Source of the DNA: Protula sp. h YS-2021
Taxonomy: Eukaryota > Annelida > Polychaeta > Sabellida > Serpulidae
Direction: 5' to 3'
Length of the DNA: 64,000 bases
Assembly: GCA_949752745.1 (NCBI GenBank)
Contig: OX457031.1
Span: 21,556,642-21,620,641, forward strand
The notes under the pieces are model-generated. The model saw nothing but the letters and a program-made list of their open reading frames with translations, searched no databases and was not told the origin of the DNA. The translations under genes were made by a program, and so were the position numbers. Shown here piece by piece: positions 36,501 through 51,040 of the stretch; within the stretch, counting starts at the first letter, position 1; every line of letters starts with the position of its first letter.

Positions 36501-39500
36501 GACTTCTTAATGGAAATCGAAGCTTCGTTCTCTTGGTACATGGTTGTTTTCTTGTCTTGTTTTGTACTTCCCTCGTTAATTAGCATGTCTTTAGTTATAA
36601 ATGATTTCTCATTAAGTCTCAAAGGAACACCATACATTTGCAATGGGCAAAGTCACTGGGTGCGACTTTTCGAGTATATCAGCGAGAATTAATTACGTTT
36701 ACAAATCATCCAGTTACAACACAAAACAACACTTGTAACTTGGTAATTCTCATGGCCTTTATTCTCAGCGACCTTTATTTGTGCACTGTTTACGGCAGAA
36801 GCCGAAAAAACCAGGTTAGCGCGATAGATAATTCGGGAGGGGGAGGGGCGGGGAGGGGCTATCTAGACTGATTTTATTAATCCACGCGTAGAGCACGGTC
36901 TAGTGTTCTAGCTCAGTTTAAAACTAGTTAATCCCCTTAACCAAAAAAGCTAAATATTTCATTTGCCATTACTGCAAGTGAACTACACTCAATTTGCTCA
37001 AACACACTCCCTCCCCTCCCCAACGATGATCTCCGTACCCCTGCTTGCATTATCAAACTGCAACACCATAAGTTGAAAAAACATATAAGATTACTCTTCC
37101 TCATAAATAATACAATTTGCCAGCTAATTGGATATACTCTTGTTGGTTTTCTCGCAGATATATTGAGGACGATAAGTATAAATTGCATATTTCATTGCCC
37201 TCTCCATGACTAATTCTATACAAAGTAGTAGATCCTCAACTGAGCGATAATAATGATTGAATCTGGTGCAATGGCGAAGGAAATAGGCCGAAAAATTGAA
37301 AAATGTTGCCTATACATTGACTGCGATGGGGTTTGAGATAGCATGTCAATTTAGGCACAAATGTTATTGTTCAGTTACCAAAGAAAATGGTCCATAGACC
37401 GTTTTGAAATTTTCGTACAGATTACATGAAATTGCTTTTTAAATAAGCGAAGAGACAAACGCAAGCCCCCCAGGATCGAAACTCTGGAGACATTTGGGTA
37501 AAAGAGTAACAAATCCACAAAACTGACTTCTGTTCTTTGTTTTCCGTATAGCAATGGTTTGCTGTTGTTTTGCAAACCGCAGCCGAAATGGTTAAAAAAA
37601 CAGCGTGACGTTTCTCGACATCGGCACAATAATGATTTTAAGACGCCCCCCCCCCCCCAACCTTCTCCATAAAAGCCCCTTGGATCCATACAGGACCTTT
37701 AAAAGCGAGAACCTGTTTTTAAAAGGTTAAATATTAAACTCCTGGCTAAAGATAATATTCTTGAAATAACTTTCTCACTTTAGTAGAATTTAAAAGCTTT
37801 TCAGCCTGATTTTGGCTTTGTTTTCCTTTTCAGATAAGACACTGGGTTTTTTTCAGATACCGAACCTGCTGTGAAACAGCAGCTCCACCCTCCTTCCCTC
37901 GATCCTCACCAACAGTAGTGCGTAATTAAAGATGGTAATTTATATGAACATACAGTGCATTTAAAATGACCAGGCAGGATTTTGCATCCACAGGTCATTC
38001 CTATAAAACCAATACAAACATGTCACTATGCAAAGCGTATTTGGCGTGTGCAAATAAAGCAGAATGCACAGTGAGGCTGTTGGCAGATGCGAGAGGAATT
38101 TGGAACTGCTGCTGCAAAATCAGGCAGAAACGTTTTTTAAAATTCTACCCGTAGGGAGAAAGTGATTTTTGAAATATATATATTTTTGCCAAGTGTTTGA
38201 TATTTCGCCTTTGAGAAAAAGGCTCTCGTTGCTTGTTAAACATGTTAATATCACCTGTTAAGGTCCACAGAGTAATTTTCAAGAGTAGCAGTCAGACTTT
38301 GTAACGCGTTAGTGACTGGTGTTCCACACAAATGACAATACAGTAAAACCTGCCTACACCGGGCAACGGGGAGACTGGCGGATTTTGTCCGGTATATAGA
38401 GGTGTCCGGTATTTCAGGGTTCGCCCAGAATGTGGTTTTACTGCACTCTCAATTATTCCAACATCAATGATACTTGGAGGAAAAAAACCGCACTGGAATT
38501 GGTGACAAACTGATTAAAAAGACAAAAACAGAAGCGCGTAGCATATTTTCAACCAAGAGATCTGGTAATGTCCTTTTATTTTATCCATCTGAATTTATTA
38601 CACCCCATCAGTCCAATGAAGCACCAAACAGACAGGTTGACAAAACGAAGGGGTGATCCGAATAATTTCAGATTCCCTTTTAGTGTCGGCTCACATGCTA
38701 TTTATCAAGATAAATTGCAGACTGATCGGCGAATAGTGCGGTTGATTTATTTCATGACATGTTTCTGCTTTGTTTGATTTGCACATTAACAAAAGTTGCC
38801 ATTACGTCATGTGCCTGACGAATATGCCCCGGGCGGGAAGGGGAGGGGGCACATGGTATCTTATGTGTTACCATGTGTGTCCAAAAACACGGAGAATTGG
38901 GCGGGGTAATGTTGAGGCCGAACGCCGCACGCACCTAGTGCCAATTTCGTTAGAAAGGATGGGGGGGGGGGAGAGATTTTTCGATCAGTCCTCCGCCTTT
39001 CCCATAAAAAAGGGGAGGGGTGGGGTTATTGCGGAATTTCACTTCGTGTTTGATTAAAAAAAAAGCGGGGGGGGGGGGGGGGGGGTATTATTTCAAAATT
39101 AGCACTCCGCGTTTAGGGCTTGTTCTAAAAAGTCATGGACACGCTTGAGAACCAGTTGGTACTTTACTGGCCCATTTGGGGATATGCAGTGAAAAAATAA
39201 ACAAAGTGTGTGTTGTAACGCAATAGAAGAAAATAACTGATACGTTGCTATAGTAGGGTTTTCAGACATTTATTCAATAACATAATTTTCCTTTTCCCGC
39301 CCTTATATATTGGCATAGTTTGCCCTGAGAAGGGTTCCTTTTGTGGGTGGGGTGGGGTGGGGTGGGGGGGGGGGCAACGAACAAAAGGAAGGAATAAGAG
39401 CTTTAAGAATTCTTAAAGTCAGTGAAGGGTAGGGGCAGAAATATCAGAGCTACTGATCGTTTTAATCCCTGATGAGGAAATTCTTTCATTTAGGAAATTT

Positions 39501-40734
39501 TAGAAGCATGAAAAAACACTTCTGGATCCTATAATACTAATGTGATAAATCTATGCCAGAGAGCAATTCCGGACCAAAGTTCTTTCTCTGTTTTCTTTGT
39601 CAAAACTCATCATTTTACAGCAATAAATTAATAGATGAAGCACTCTCGGAAACGTTAAGCCGTAAAAATTAAATCCTAAAAAAGTTCAAGGAACCAGTTC
39701 GTTACGCCTGTGCTCTGCTTCGTAGCTCATTGTTTACTTTTATTCACATAGCGCAAAGACTCGCATGGTACTACACCCGATTAAGCACGGGGAAAAATGG
39801 GACCTGATTACTGACCATGGACGTCACTCATCCTTACCAAATAACCATGCACTGATGGTGCAACTCCAATACGCCATGGAAACAGTGTTTTCTCGTACAC
39901 ACTGAGCTTTTACTTCATGAGAAACTAAAGGTATAACTTTAATTTTGATTTGCTTGGTTGAAATATAGAAAACACTGGCAAAGCTGTACAAACGTACTCA
40001 CTTTTCAAGAAGCGGCAAGTGTTGTAACTTTAAGCTATAGATAATGCGCTTTCCCTCTGTTCTTTACCCGAAAGCTTCAGAATCGCTGATTCCCACCTTT
40101 AGATGTCATTTCTTTGAATATCAGTAACAGAGAGGTAATGTCAATCACTATTCAGTTTTAAGCATAAAAGAGGCATATACCGTCCCATTTTCGCGTAGTT
40201 ACGAATTCCAGATAACGAAAAGCGATTCGAACTATGCGGTCACAATGTGACTGTTCTGGGGGTTCCCAGAATTTTCCAGCGCCAGTACCAGAACTTTCAT
40301 CATGTTTTAGGCGAATTATTCAAATCATATTGTCCTGTCAAATGTTTACCGGTACCGTTTTTGAGAGTTCGCAGAAATATGTAAATGATTTTTTTTCTTC
40401 GCAAAAACTATCGTTCGCTAACTCCACCTTTGAATGGAATTTCCCTTTTATGGTAAATCAACCCACGTGCATGGCAGTGTTTTGTAAACAAAGACTCCAA
40501 ACATTGCCTTATTTGGTAATATAGGAAAAACCATTCTAGACCGGAAAGACTTATGTAACTGTCACGTGACAACATTACTCACGACATCGATAATTTGCGC
40601 CAGTGCCATTCCAAAGGTGACATTCAGGGACTGAGAGGCGTTGAGTGACGGTCGAATACGCGGGTCGTAATCCCTCATCAGGTGTGCAACTAGCCGGTAC
40701 TCATGGTCGTCACAATTCGCACCGCAGGCGTACA
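25776..40734 (-). CDS. Nicotinic acetylcholine receptor alpha-type subunit (Cys-loop ligand-gated ion channel), 10 exons, signal peptide exon missing
   Basis: Exons are 40583-40734, 35967-36011, 32782-32891, 32418-32564, 32058-32201, 31622-31740, 30985-31113, 27300-27487, 26452-26652 and 25776-26198. All nine junctions keep frame and give 551 residues after a split first codon. Marks of the family in order: [15 protein letters not shown], loop [11 protein letters not shown], Cys-loop C-x13-C, loop B SWTYDG, YYSCC vicinal cysteines (alpha type), TM1, TM2 following GEK, TM3, a ~140-residue cytoplasmic loop and TM4. The protein is a plasma-membrane pentamer subunit opened by acetylcholine or choline. 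Glu at TM2 position -1' with no proline insertion predicts cation selectivity (inference). Length is within the family range, with a rather long loop. Potential N-glycosylation sites are NAS, NVT and NVT in the ectodomain. Confidence 0.95.
26452..26652 (-). CDS. nAChR exon I: cytoplasmic loop
   Basis: This 201-bp phase-0 exon (acceptor CAAGTTGCAG, donor GTG/GTAAGG) encodes [15 protein letters not shown] and a Ser/Asn/Pro-rich stretch. The loop is the most variable part of nAChRs, so assignment rests on position, phase and splice sites. Confidence 0.8.
26653..27299 (-). other. nAChR intron between the TM3 exon and the loop exon
   Basis: It starts with the weak donor GTTATT and ends in CAAGTTGCAG. 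Nothing else was recognised in it. Confidence 0.5.
27300..27487 (-). CDS. nAChR exon H: TM3 and start of cytoplasmic loop
   Basis: This 188-bp exon encodes TM3 ([19 protein letters not shown]) followed by [14 protein letters not shown], the amphipathic MX-like helix and DPEPKEETE. The end at 27300 uses a weak donor (GAG/GTTATT). I chose it because it is the phase-0 junction required by the next exon. Confidence 0.85.
27488..30984 (-). other. 3.5-kb nAChR intron between the TM2 and TM3 exons
   Basis: AT-rich. It holds a 38-bp direct duplication at 27639-27713 and a short TAA microsatellite at about 30161-30200. No exon or element was recognised otherwise. Confidence 0.5.
27639..27713. repeat. 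38-bp direct tandem duplication
   Basis: The unit starting CTTTTGTATCGCTCAAACGA and running through CCAACAATATCATTGTAT occurs at 27639 and again at 27677 without visible differences, inside a receptor intron. Confidence 0.9.
30985..31113 (-). CDS. nAChR exon G: TM2 pore helix
   Basis: This 129-bp exon encodes [14 protein letters not shown], the pore-lining TM2 ([16 protein letters not shown]) and [13 protein letters not shown]. The GEK sequence before TM2, without inserted proline, fits a cation channel. Confidence 0.96.
31114..31621 (-). other. nAChR intron between the TM1 and TM2 exons
   Basis: GT-AG intron of 508 bp, AT-rich, nothing recognised inside. Confidence 0.5.
31622..31740 (-). 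CDS. nAChR exon F: vicinal cysteines and TM1
   Basis: This 119-bp exon starts with the vicinal Cys pair (CCAEPYPDV) that defines alpha subunits. It continues through [15 protein letters not shown] into TM1 and ends phase 1 at TTAG/GTAAAT. Confidence 0.95.
31931..31967. promoter_or_regulatory. Two NRF-1-like palindromic sites in an nAChR intron
   Basis: TGCGCATGCGCA at 31931-31942 and TGCGCATGCGCG at 31956-31967 fit the NRF-1 consensus YGCGCAYGCGCR. The alternating purine-pyrimidine run is also Z-DNA-prone. CpG-rich sites stand out in this AT-rich intron. Function is inference. Confidence 0.35.
32058..32201 (-). CDS. nAChR exon E: loop B and loop C stem
   Basis: This 144-bp exon encodes [10 protein letters not shown] (loop B tryptophan), a variable segment, NYIPNSEW and HVEYY. 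The final tyrosine precedes the split Ser codon and the CC pair in the next exon. The acceptor reads TGTGCCTACAG. Confidence 0.93.
32418..32564 (-). CDS. nAChR exon D: Cys-loop
   Basis: This 147-bp exon contains ADVSSYANQ, a [12 protein letters not shown] segment and the signature Cys-loop [15 protein letters not shown] with exactly 13 intervening residues. An NVT sequon precedes the loop. Confidence 0.96.
32782..32891 (-). CDS. nAChR exon C: loop A / beta strands
   Basis: This 110-bp exon encodes [25 protein letters not shown] and RPDIVLYNN. The last contains loop A of the agonist site. The donor is AACAA/GTGAGT, phase 2. Confidence 0.95.
33426..33530. repeat. (AT)~35 followed by (TG)n microsatellite
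   Basis: AT from 33426 to about 33496, then TG with interruptions. A CACACACTGACACTGACACC stretch precedes it, so the flanks are partly complementary. Confidence 0.95.
35762..35942. repeat. 19-bp minisatellite, 9.5 copies
   Basis: The unit ACATTTATTACACGGTGTT is repeated nine times (35762-35932) plus a partial copy, with few substitutions. It starts 34 bp inside the intron after the DEKNQ microexon. Confidence 0.95.
35967..36011 (-). CDS. nAChR exon B: 45-bp DEKNQ microexon
   Basis: This short exon (acceptor TTTATTTCAG, donor CAG/GTACGT) encodes [15 protein letters not shown] in phase 0. A 45-bp exon with this sequence is a hallmark of nAChR genes. A 19-bp minisatellite begins only 34 bp beyond its donor. 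Confidence 0.95.
37800..38125. repeat. Dispersed repeat, copy 1 (second at 45470-45800)
   Basis: Shared blocks in the same order: CTTTTCAGCCTKATTTTGG, ATTTTGCATCCACRKGTY, TTCYTATAAAACCAAKACAA and GCGTATTTGGCGTRYRCAAAT. Short frames in both copies encode similar peptides ([15 protein letters not shown] against FASTCCSYKTKTSIS), but neither is a plausible gene. Confidence 0.65.
38341..38443. mobile_element. 103-bp Tigger/pogo-like MITE
   Basis: CAGTAAAACC at 38341-38350 is perfectly inverted at 38434-38443 (GGTTTTACTG). The CAGT termini and internal TGTCCGGTATATAGAGG / TGTCCGGTATTTCAG resemble pogo/Tigger elements. TA precedes the left end; CA follows the right end, so the expected TA duplication is imperfect. 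Confidence 0.6.
38850..39165 (+). repeat. ~330-bp dispersed repeat with internal poly-G runs, copy 2
   Basis: Inverted relative to 6783-7124 and matching along its length, including CATGGTATCTTATGTGTTAC, GTGCCAATTTCGTTAGAAAG, TTAGCACTCCGCGTTTAGGG and CATGGACACGCTTGAGAACC. The G run at 39067-39085 is one of the longest in the window. Confidence 0.75.
40583..40734 (-). CDS. nAChR exon A: N-terminal ectodomain helix
   Basis: The acceptor reads TATGTGTTTCAG and the donor GATGTC/GTGAGT. It encodes [14 protein letters not shown], a helix, [14 protein letters not shown] and [13 protein letters not shown], the usual first ectodomain exon of nAChRs. It starts with two bases of a split codon, so an upstream exon ending in phase 1 must supply the signal peptide. 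The extra CGANC pair near the N terminus is not part of the usual alpha-subunit pattern. Confidence 0.93.
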
Positions 40735-41100
40735 CTGAAACACATACACCACTTTGTAAATTACTTTTTCCCCAGCACAGATTAACAGTTTAACATTTCA
40801 CACAGATTTAACATTATAATTATTTATGACAACAATTATTTATGATAGCATACAATTTCGGTAGATCCGATGAGATATAGATGCCACTCTGCGTTATGTG
40901 CTATTTCGATTGTCCCTGTTTTATGTATGATATACCAAGGCACAAGCAAGTGTACCTTGTCATAGAATTAATGTTATATTCGACAACAGATACTCCATAG
41001 GAACACTAGCTAATCAAGCTAATTAATCAAAATAAACCCAGTCTAAAATAAACCAGAACCACTGATACACGGATACACTGGGAAATATATGTAAATATAC

Positions 41101-41404
41101 CTTTCTACATTGTCAACATTTATATGCAACAAAACTTTTGATGGACTGATGCAATTGATATTTCAGTGCAATAATACAAACCCGGGGTGAAACACTTGGT
41201 CTTCAAAGTGATTGTAATGTTCGGCTGAATATCACACAGAATAGAAAATACCTCAACACCACCCATACAAACTGCCTAATTAAAAAAAGCGCCGCTCTTA
41301 AAAAGGCAACTAGTTTATTCGAAAGGATATTCCGCTAAAATATAACTGAAATAGATATCTTAAGCTCGGCAATTTGAAAAGTTTGCTGATTTTTTTTAGC
41401 TCAA
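41101..41404. repeat. Dispersed repeat, copy 2 (first at 2211-2520)
   Basis: Collinear with 2211-2520 as described there. It overlaps the 3' end of the RNase H-like relic, so the repeated part is probably the downstream end of that retroelement. Confidence 0.6.
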
Positions 41405-41825
41405 AATGTGCGTTCTTAAAACTTAAGCTGCTGCTTCCATCCATCCACGATGTCTGAATCCTGAAAACTCTAGAGATTGCGTCCTCCAGCTTGTCCGATG
41501 AAACAGTGAGCTTAACGTTATAGGTGGCACACAGCAGGAGAATAGCCGTCAAAATATCTGAGATGAGCGTCTTTCTTAATGAACCCCGGTTCAACACAGC
41601 GAAAGTCACGGTGTTGTTGCGGAAGCTGTTCTCGTACGACATGGAGACCGGCATCTTTTTCAGAGACTCAAGAATTGCAGCCAGTGCAGGGTTGTCAATG
41701 CACGGCAAGTTTCCCAGTATCACAGGAGCTCTGACGTTGGTTTGCGTTGTGCCACTTCGTCCTGGGGGGGGGGGGGGGGGGGGGAGTTGTATTTCGCCCG
41801 CCGCAGTCGTTGCCTTTCGTCTCAC
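41310..41825 (-). pseudogene. RNase H-like fragment of a DIRS-type retrotransposon
   Basis: A 171-codon minus frame contains NNTVTFAVLNRGSLRKTLIS, a hydrophobic helix (LTAILLLCATYNVKL) and SSDKLEDAISRVFRIQ. The order matches the DIRS-class RNase H core CDN...VINRG...LxxLCxxxNxxLxAxHIPGxxNxxADALSR. The catalytic Asp of DN is replaced (NN) and the HIPG block is deleted, so it is inactive. A run of 21 G lies upstream at 41764-41784. Recognition is by pattern only. Confidence 0.45.
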
Positions 41826-43434
41826 CTACTGTCTTGACTTGAACAATGCTGGACTAATTTGAATTCTGGGGACTTTATGGCAGCATTGTCAATAAGAGAG
41901 AAGCTATCGGCATGGAAGAACTCCTCCATAATGAGCGCTTCTGGAGTCTTAGCTGGCAAGAGCATCTTATTTACACCTTATCATCTTATCTTATGGCCGT
42001 TTCGACCTGCTGTACTTCCATTTTCAGCACTTTTAAATGTCGGCGTACTACAATTTGCTGCTAACTTTGCTGTGAGCAAAAATTATCATACAAACAAACA
42101 TCTCATCAATACCACTCGAAAAGCATAACCATCCTATATCTGTTTCAATATAAACGATACTCTCTTGTGAACAAATATATCTGCCACGAATGTAAAAAGG
42201 CAAACGTGTTATTTTTCCACTTCCATTTGTACTGCCACAGATATGTAGAGTGTTAAATAACAAATAGACTCCAAAGGCATATCCTAATCTTGACGGTCTT
42301 GGATAAAATGCCATAGTAATGTCATTGATTATTTGTTAACGTTGTTATTTCCCGATGATACAACAATACAACGCAAATTTACACAAAAATACATTTGAAG
42401 TTTGAATTTGATTCAAAAAGATTCTCGACAAGAGCCTTAAAATTTGTCTAGTTCAACCAATACACTACACGTATATCTAATTTGACAATTAAACCAGATT
42501 ACTAGCAAAAACAATCATCTTGTATATTTTAATGCTAAAAAGCTTTGTAAAGCATATTGCATTTTGATTCAAACTGTTATTTTAAAATGGGATTGCTCAA
42601 AATTTAGAATTAAAGATTGAAGTACATAAAAAACTATTGAAAGGACAGTAAATAAAGTACAAACAACTCCAACACAAGGTTGCTGCAGTGCTGCTGATAG
42701 AATTCCATTGATCTACATCTCAAACAATCGAAGCATCTCGATTCCAACCATTTAGTCAAGTGAGATTAAAGGTCTATATTCTCACTTTAATTCTGGTGTT
42801 CTTCTAAAATTCCTATGTGACCTCAAGGGCTCTTCCTTAAAATTCACATGGGGGGGGGGGGGGTTGATACGCGAGTAGGGAACGGGTGGTGAGACGAGCA
42901 TAAGGTAAAGGAAACAGCCTCATTAGGAACATTCAAAGAAGATGGAACTACTTAACCATTTTGCTTTGAACAATAAATTAACTTACACACTGGCCTGTTT
43001 TAGCTTTTTTCATGTAGACACCAATGTTGTTTTGCCCAGGCATTTGTGTCAAAGGGATTAAACGCTAAGCACAATGAAGCACTCTCTGGGATGAATTGAA
43101 CAGTAATTCAATAGCAATTTAGTAAAACCTAATCGGGTCTTTTTGTGAGCAAAATATACCCGTTGATCTGATTTCAGTGAAAAAATGTTGTCAAACTATT
43201 TTGATTTAGTTGCGGAACAGCTAGCACATAGTTTGATGGTTTGAAAACCTTTTTAATACATTTACAGTGTTTGTGGGGACACACAATGCGCCGCAAGTGA
43301 TGCACAAAATGCACTAATAAACACTACATCTTGCTGTTACATAAATTCTCGCTCGTACTTTATTCGTTCTTAGTCCATAAGACTCTTACATTTTTGTGTT
43401 CTTGATCAAGGCTAAGCTCACTCTGTTGTGTTGT
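41826..43434. other. Spacer, no gene seen
   Basis: A G run lies at 42850-42863. Short open frames on both strands (41859-42314) have no recognised domain. Confidence 0.4.
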
Positions 43435-44345
43435 CATTCCGCTGTGCTCCTCTTAGTCCGTCCTATTGCTCTTAGTCCATCTTAGTGCTCTTAGTACACC
43501 CTACTCCTATGAGTCCACTCTACTGTCCTTAGTCTATCCTATTGCTCTTAGTCCATCCTAGTGCTCTTAGCACACCCTACCCCTGTTAGTCCACTCTACT
43601 CCCCTTAGTCCATCCTATTGCTCTTAGTCCATCCTAGTGCTCTTAGTCCATCCTATTGCTCTTAGTCCATCCTAGTGTTCTTAGTACACCCTACTCCTGT
43701 TAGTCCACTCTACTCCCCTTAGTCCATCCTATTGCTCTTAGTCCATCCTAGTGCTCTTCGTCCATCCTATTGGTCTTAGTGCACCCTGCTGTTATTAGTC
43801 CACACTACTGTCCTTAGTCCATCCCAGTGCTCTTAGTACACCCTACTCCTGTTAGCCCAGTCCACTGCCCTTAGTCCATTCGATTGCTCTTAGTACATCC
43901 TACTGCTGTTATTCCACTCTACTGCTCTTATTCCACGCTATTGCTCTTAGTACACCTTGCTGTTATTAGCCCACAATACTGTCCTCAGTTCATCCTAGTG
44001 CTCTTAGCACACCCTACTCCTGTTAGTCCACTCTACTGTCCTTAATCCATCCTAGTGCTCTTAGTACAGCATATTCCTGTTATTCCACTCTATTGCTCTT
44101 AGTCCGTCATATTGCTCACAGTACACCCTACTCCTGTTATCCGGCTCTACTGCCCTTATCCATCCTATTGTTCTATTGCCTTTAGTAGAACCTATTGTTC
44201 TTTGCCATCCTAATGCTCTCAGCATACCCTACTCCCGTTAGTCCACTCTACTGTCTTTAGTCCATCCTACTGCTCTTAGCTCATCCAATTATTAGTCTCC
44301 ATTGCACTTAGTCCATATTACTGCCCTCAGTTCACCCTACGGTTT
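43435..44345. repeat. 19-bp minisatellite, ~45-48 degenerate copies
   Basis: The unit CTCTTAGTCCATCCTATTG recurs through ~910 bp with variants (GTACACCCTACTCCTGTTAG, GTCCACTCTACTGTCC). Neighbouring variants recur in a loose multi-unit pattern, suggesting higher-order duplication. Confidence 0.9.
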
Positions 44346-49364
<5,019 letters not shown>

Positions 49365-49870
49365 AATCGGTTTCCAGACATCTCCTCCAAGACCGCTGAA
49401 GCTAGATCAACCAAACTTGGCACATGTATGGAGGGTCATCTGAAGAGGTGCACCTGATAAAAAGTTTTGACGTTGACCTTACTGGTCAAGGTCAAATCGC
49501 GAAAAGGCCAGTCGGTTTCCAGACATCTACAGCAAGGCCGTTGAAGCTAGAAAAGCCGAATTTGGCACATATATAAAGGACGATGTGATCTGATGTACCC
49601 GTTAAAACTTTTTGACCTTGACCTTGATAGTCAAGGTCAAATCGCGAAAAACGTTATTTAAGGAAAAACAATGATTTATCTCGAAAACGCTAAGAGCAAT
49701 TTTGAACTCATTTTGGACCTCCATCCCCTATACAACGATACGTAAGGTATAACTTGTCTTTGACCTCCAGGTCACTTTCCAGCCCCAAACCGGAAGTTGG
49801 CATTTATCTCGGTAACCATAGTTATCATTCCAAGTGGGGTCTAATTCGCTGTGCGAATTTCGGTCTAGTT
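49365..49870. repeat. Two ~145-bp tandem units with a CGGTCTAGTT end
   Basis: CGGTTTCCAGACATCTMCWSCAAG begins near 49368 and 49513. Each unit carries GCTGAAGCTAGA-like, TTTGGCACATRTATRRAGG and TTGACCTTGACCTT...GGTCAAGGTCAAATCGCG blocks. The stretch ends GCGAATTTCGGTCTAGTT (about 49852-49869), as does the mosaic ending at 17111. Confidence 0.7.
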
Positions 49871-50081
49871 ATTTTCTTTTGAACGGAGCGGAATTTGCAG
49901 CTATTTTTCATACATGTGGTTTTTTTCTGTAGTTGCCTAAATAAGAAGGCGGGGGTGGGGGAGGAAGAGGAAGGGCTGTGGGGATTCGTCAGTCAACTTC
50001 ACAACGTCCACCTGCATACCTGATCCTGTGCTAGAGGCACGATAACATCGTGGCTAGATGTAACCAACTGCTTAAGACTCT

Positions 50082-50225
50082 AAGTTTTAATCATACCTTA
50101 TATTTAAGTTTTAATCATAGCTTATATTTAAGTTTTAATCATGCCTTATATTTAAGTTTTAATCATGCCTTATATTTAAGTTTCAGTCATGATTCATATT
50201 CAAGTTTTAATCATGCCTTATATTT
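50082..50225. repeat. 24-bp minisatellite, 6 copies
   Basis: The unit AAGTTTTAATCATGCCTTAT plus ATTT is repeated six times; the fifth copy is the most diverged. Confidence 0.92.
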
Positions 50226-51040
50226 TTAAGCTTCTTTTGGTAGAAATCATTGAGTGTATAATATACAAAATGCATCTCAGTATAATTGATGGAGAATTGA
50301 AAGTTACTGCATATCATATATATATATTCAATACCAACACAGAATATTTTTTACAAAAAATTGGTGAATTCTAATCAGCATAAATTACAATCAGATAACA
50401 ATCACATCCCAGAATGAGCCCTAGGTGAAAAAATATTTAAAACAACCAGACCCTAACAGCAACACTTAAAAATGAGAAAACGAGGTCAACATGCAAAGGT
50501 TGCCGTAATGCCAAGCCGCATAATTTTCTAGTGAGTTTTCAACAAGATTTAACTAATTTCATTTCCTCTCTATCGCCATTTTCACTTTCGAATAACAAAT
50601 AAGCCTAATTCAATTGCTAAGACTCAAGTACAGTTGAAAGGGACATGCTATCTCACTGATATTATTGGTAGCAATCATACAACTTTTCTTTTTCCTAGAA
50701 CTTTCAGATTCGAACCTCGGATCCTCTGCTTTCCAAGTTCCCCATCTATTAGTTTTTGTGATCCAGTAAGCCTTCAAATATAATAATACAGTTAATTTTT
50801 CTGATATTTGTGGCAGGGATTTTGTAACAGCAGCATATATATTGTTCCATATCTTTAACCCATTTCTTCAAACTACCTTTGCTTCCCCCTCCCCCCCCCC
50901 CCCCCTCAAAAAAAACAAAAAAACAAAAAAACATAAAAACTCAGTCAGGATGAGAACTCCCCATAAAGATCCCGACGTAGACCGTACGTCGATTGCAGGT
51001 TGCGGCGTCGACCCGACCAAATCGCAACATTAATCCGTAG
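50226..51040. other. Spacer, no gene seen
   Basis: A C run lies at about 50888-50905, next to an A-rich stretch. No gene recognised. Confidence 0.4.

Larger units (their letters stand above)
36012..40582 (-). other. 4.6-kb nAChR intron between exons A and B
   Basis: It holds a G-rich tract (36835-36860), a C run near 37646, one copy of the 37.8/45.5-kb repeat, the Tigger-like MITE and the second 330-bp dispersed repeat. No alternative exon was recognised. Confidence 0.5.

Noticed and set aside
43435..44345. CRISPR-like array of regular short repeats
   Set aside because: Units are contiguous and degenerate with no unique spacers, in a eukaryotic genome: a minisatellite.
50700..50740. Minus-strand GGTTCGAATCT resembling a tRNA B box
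   Set aside because: No cloverleaf around it.
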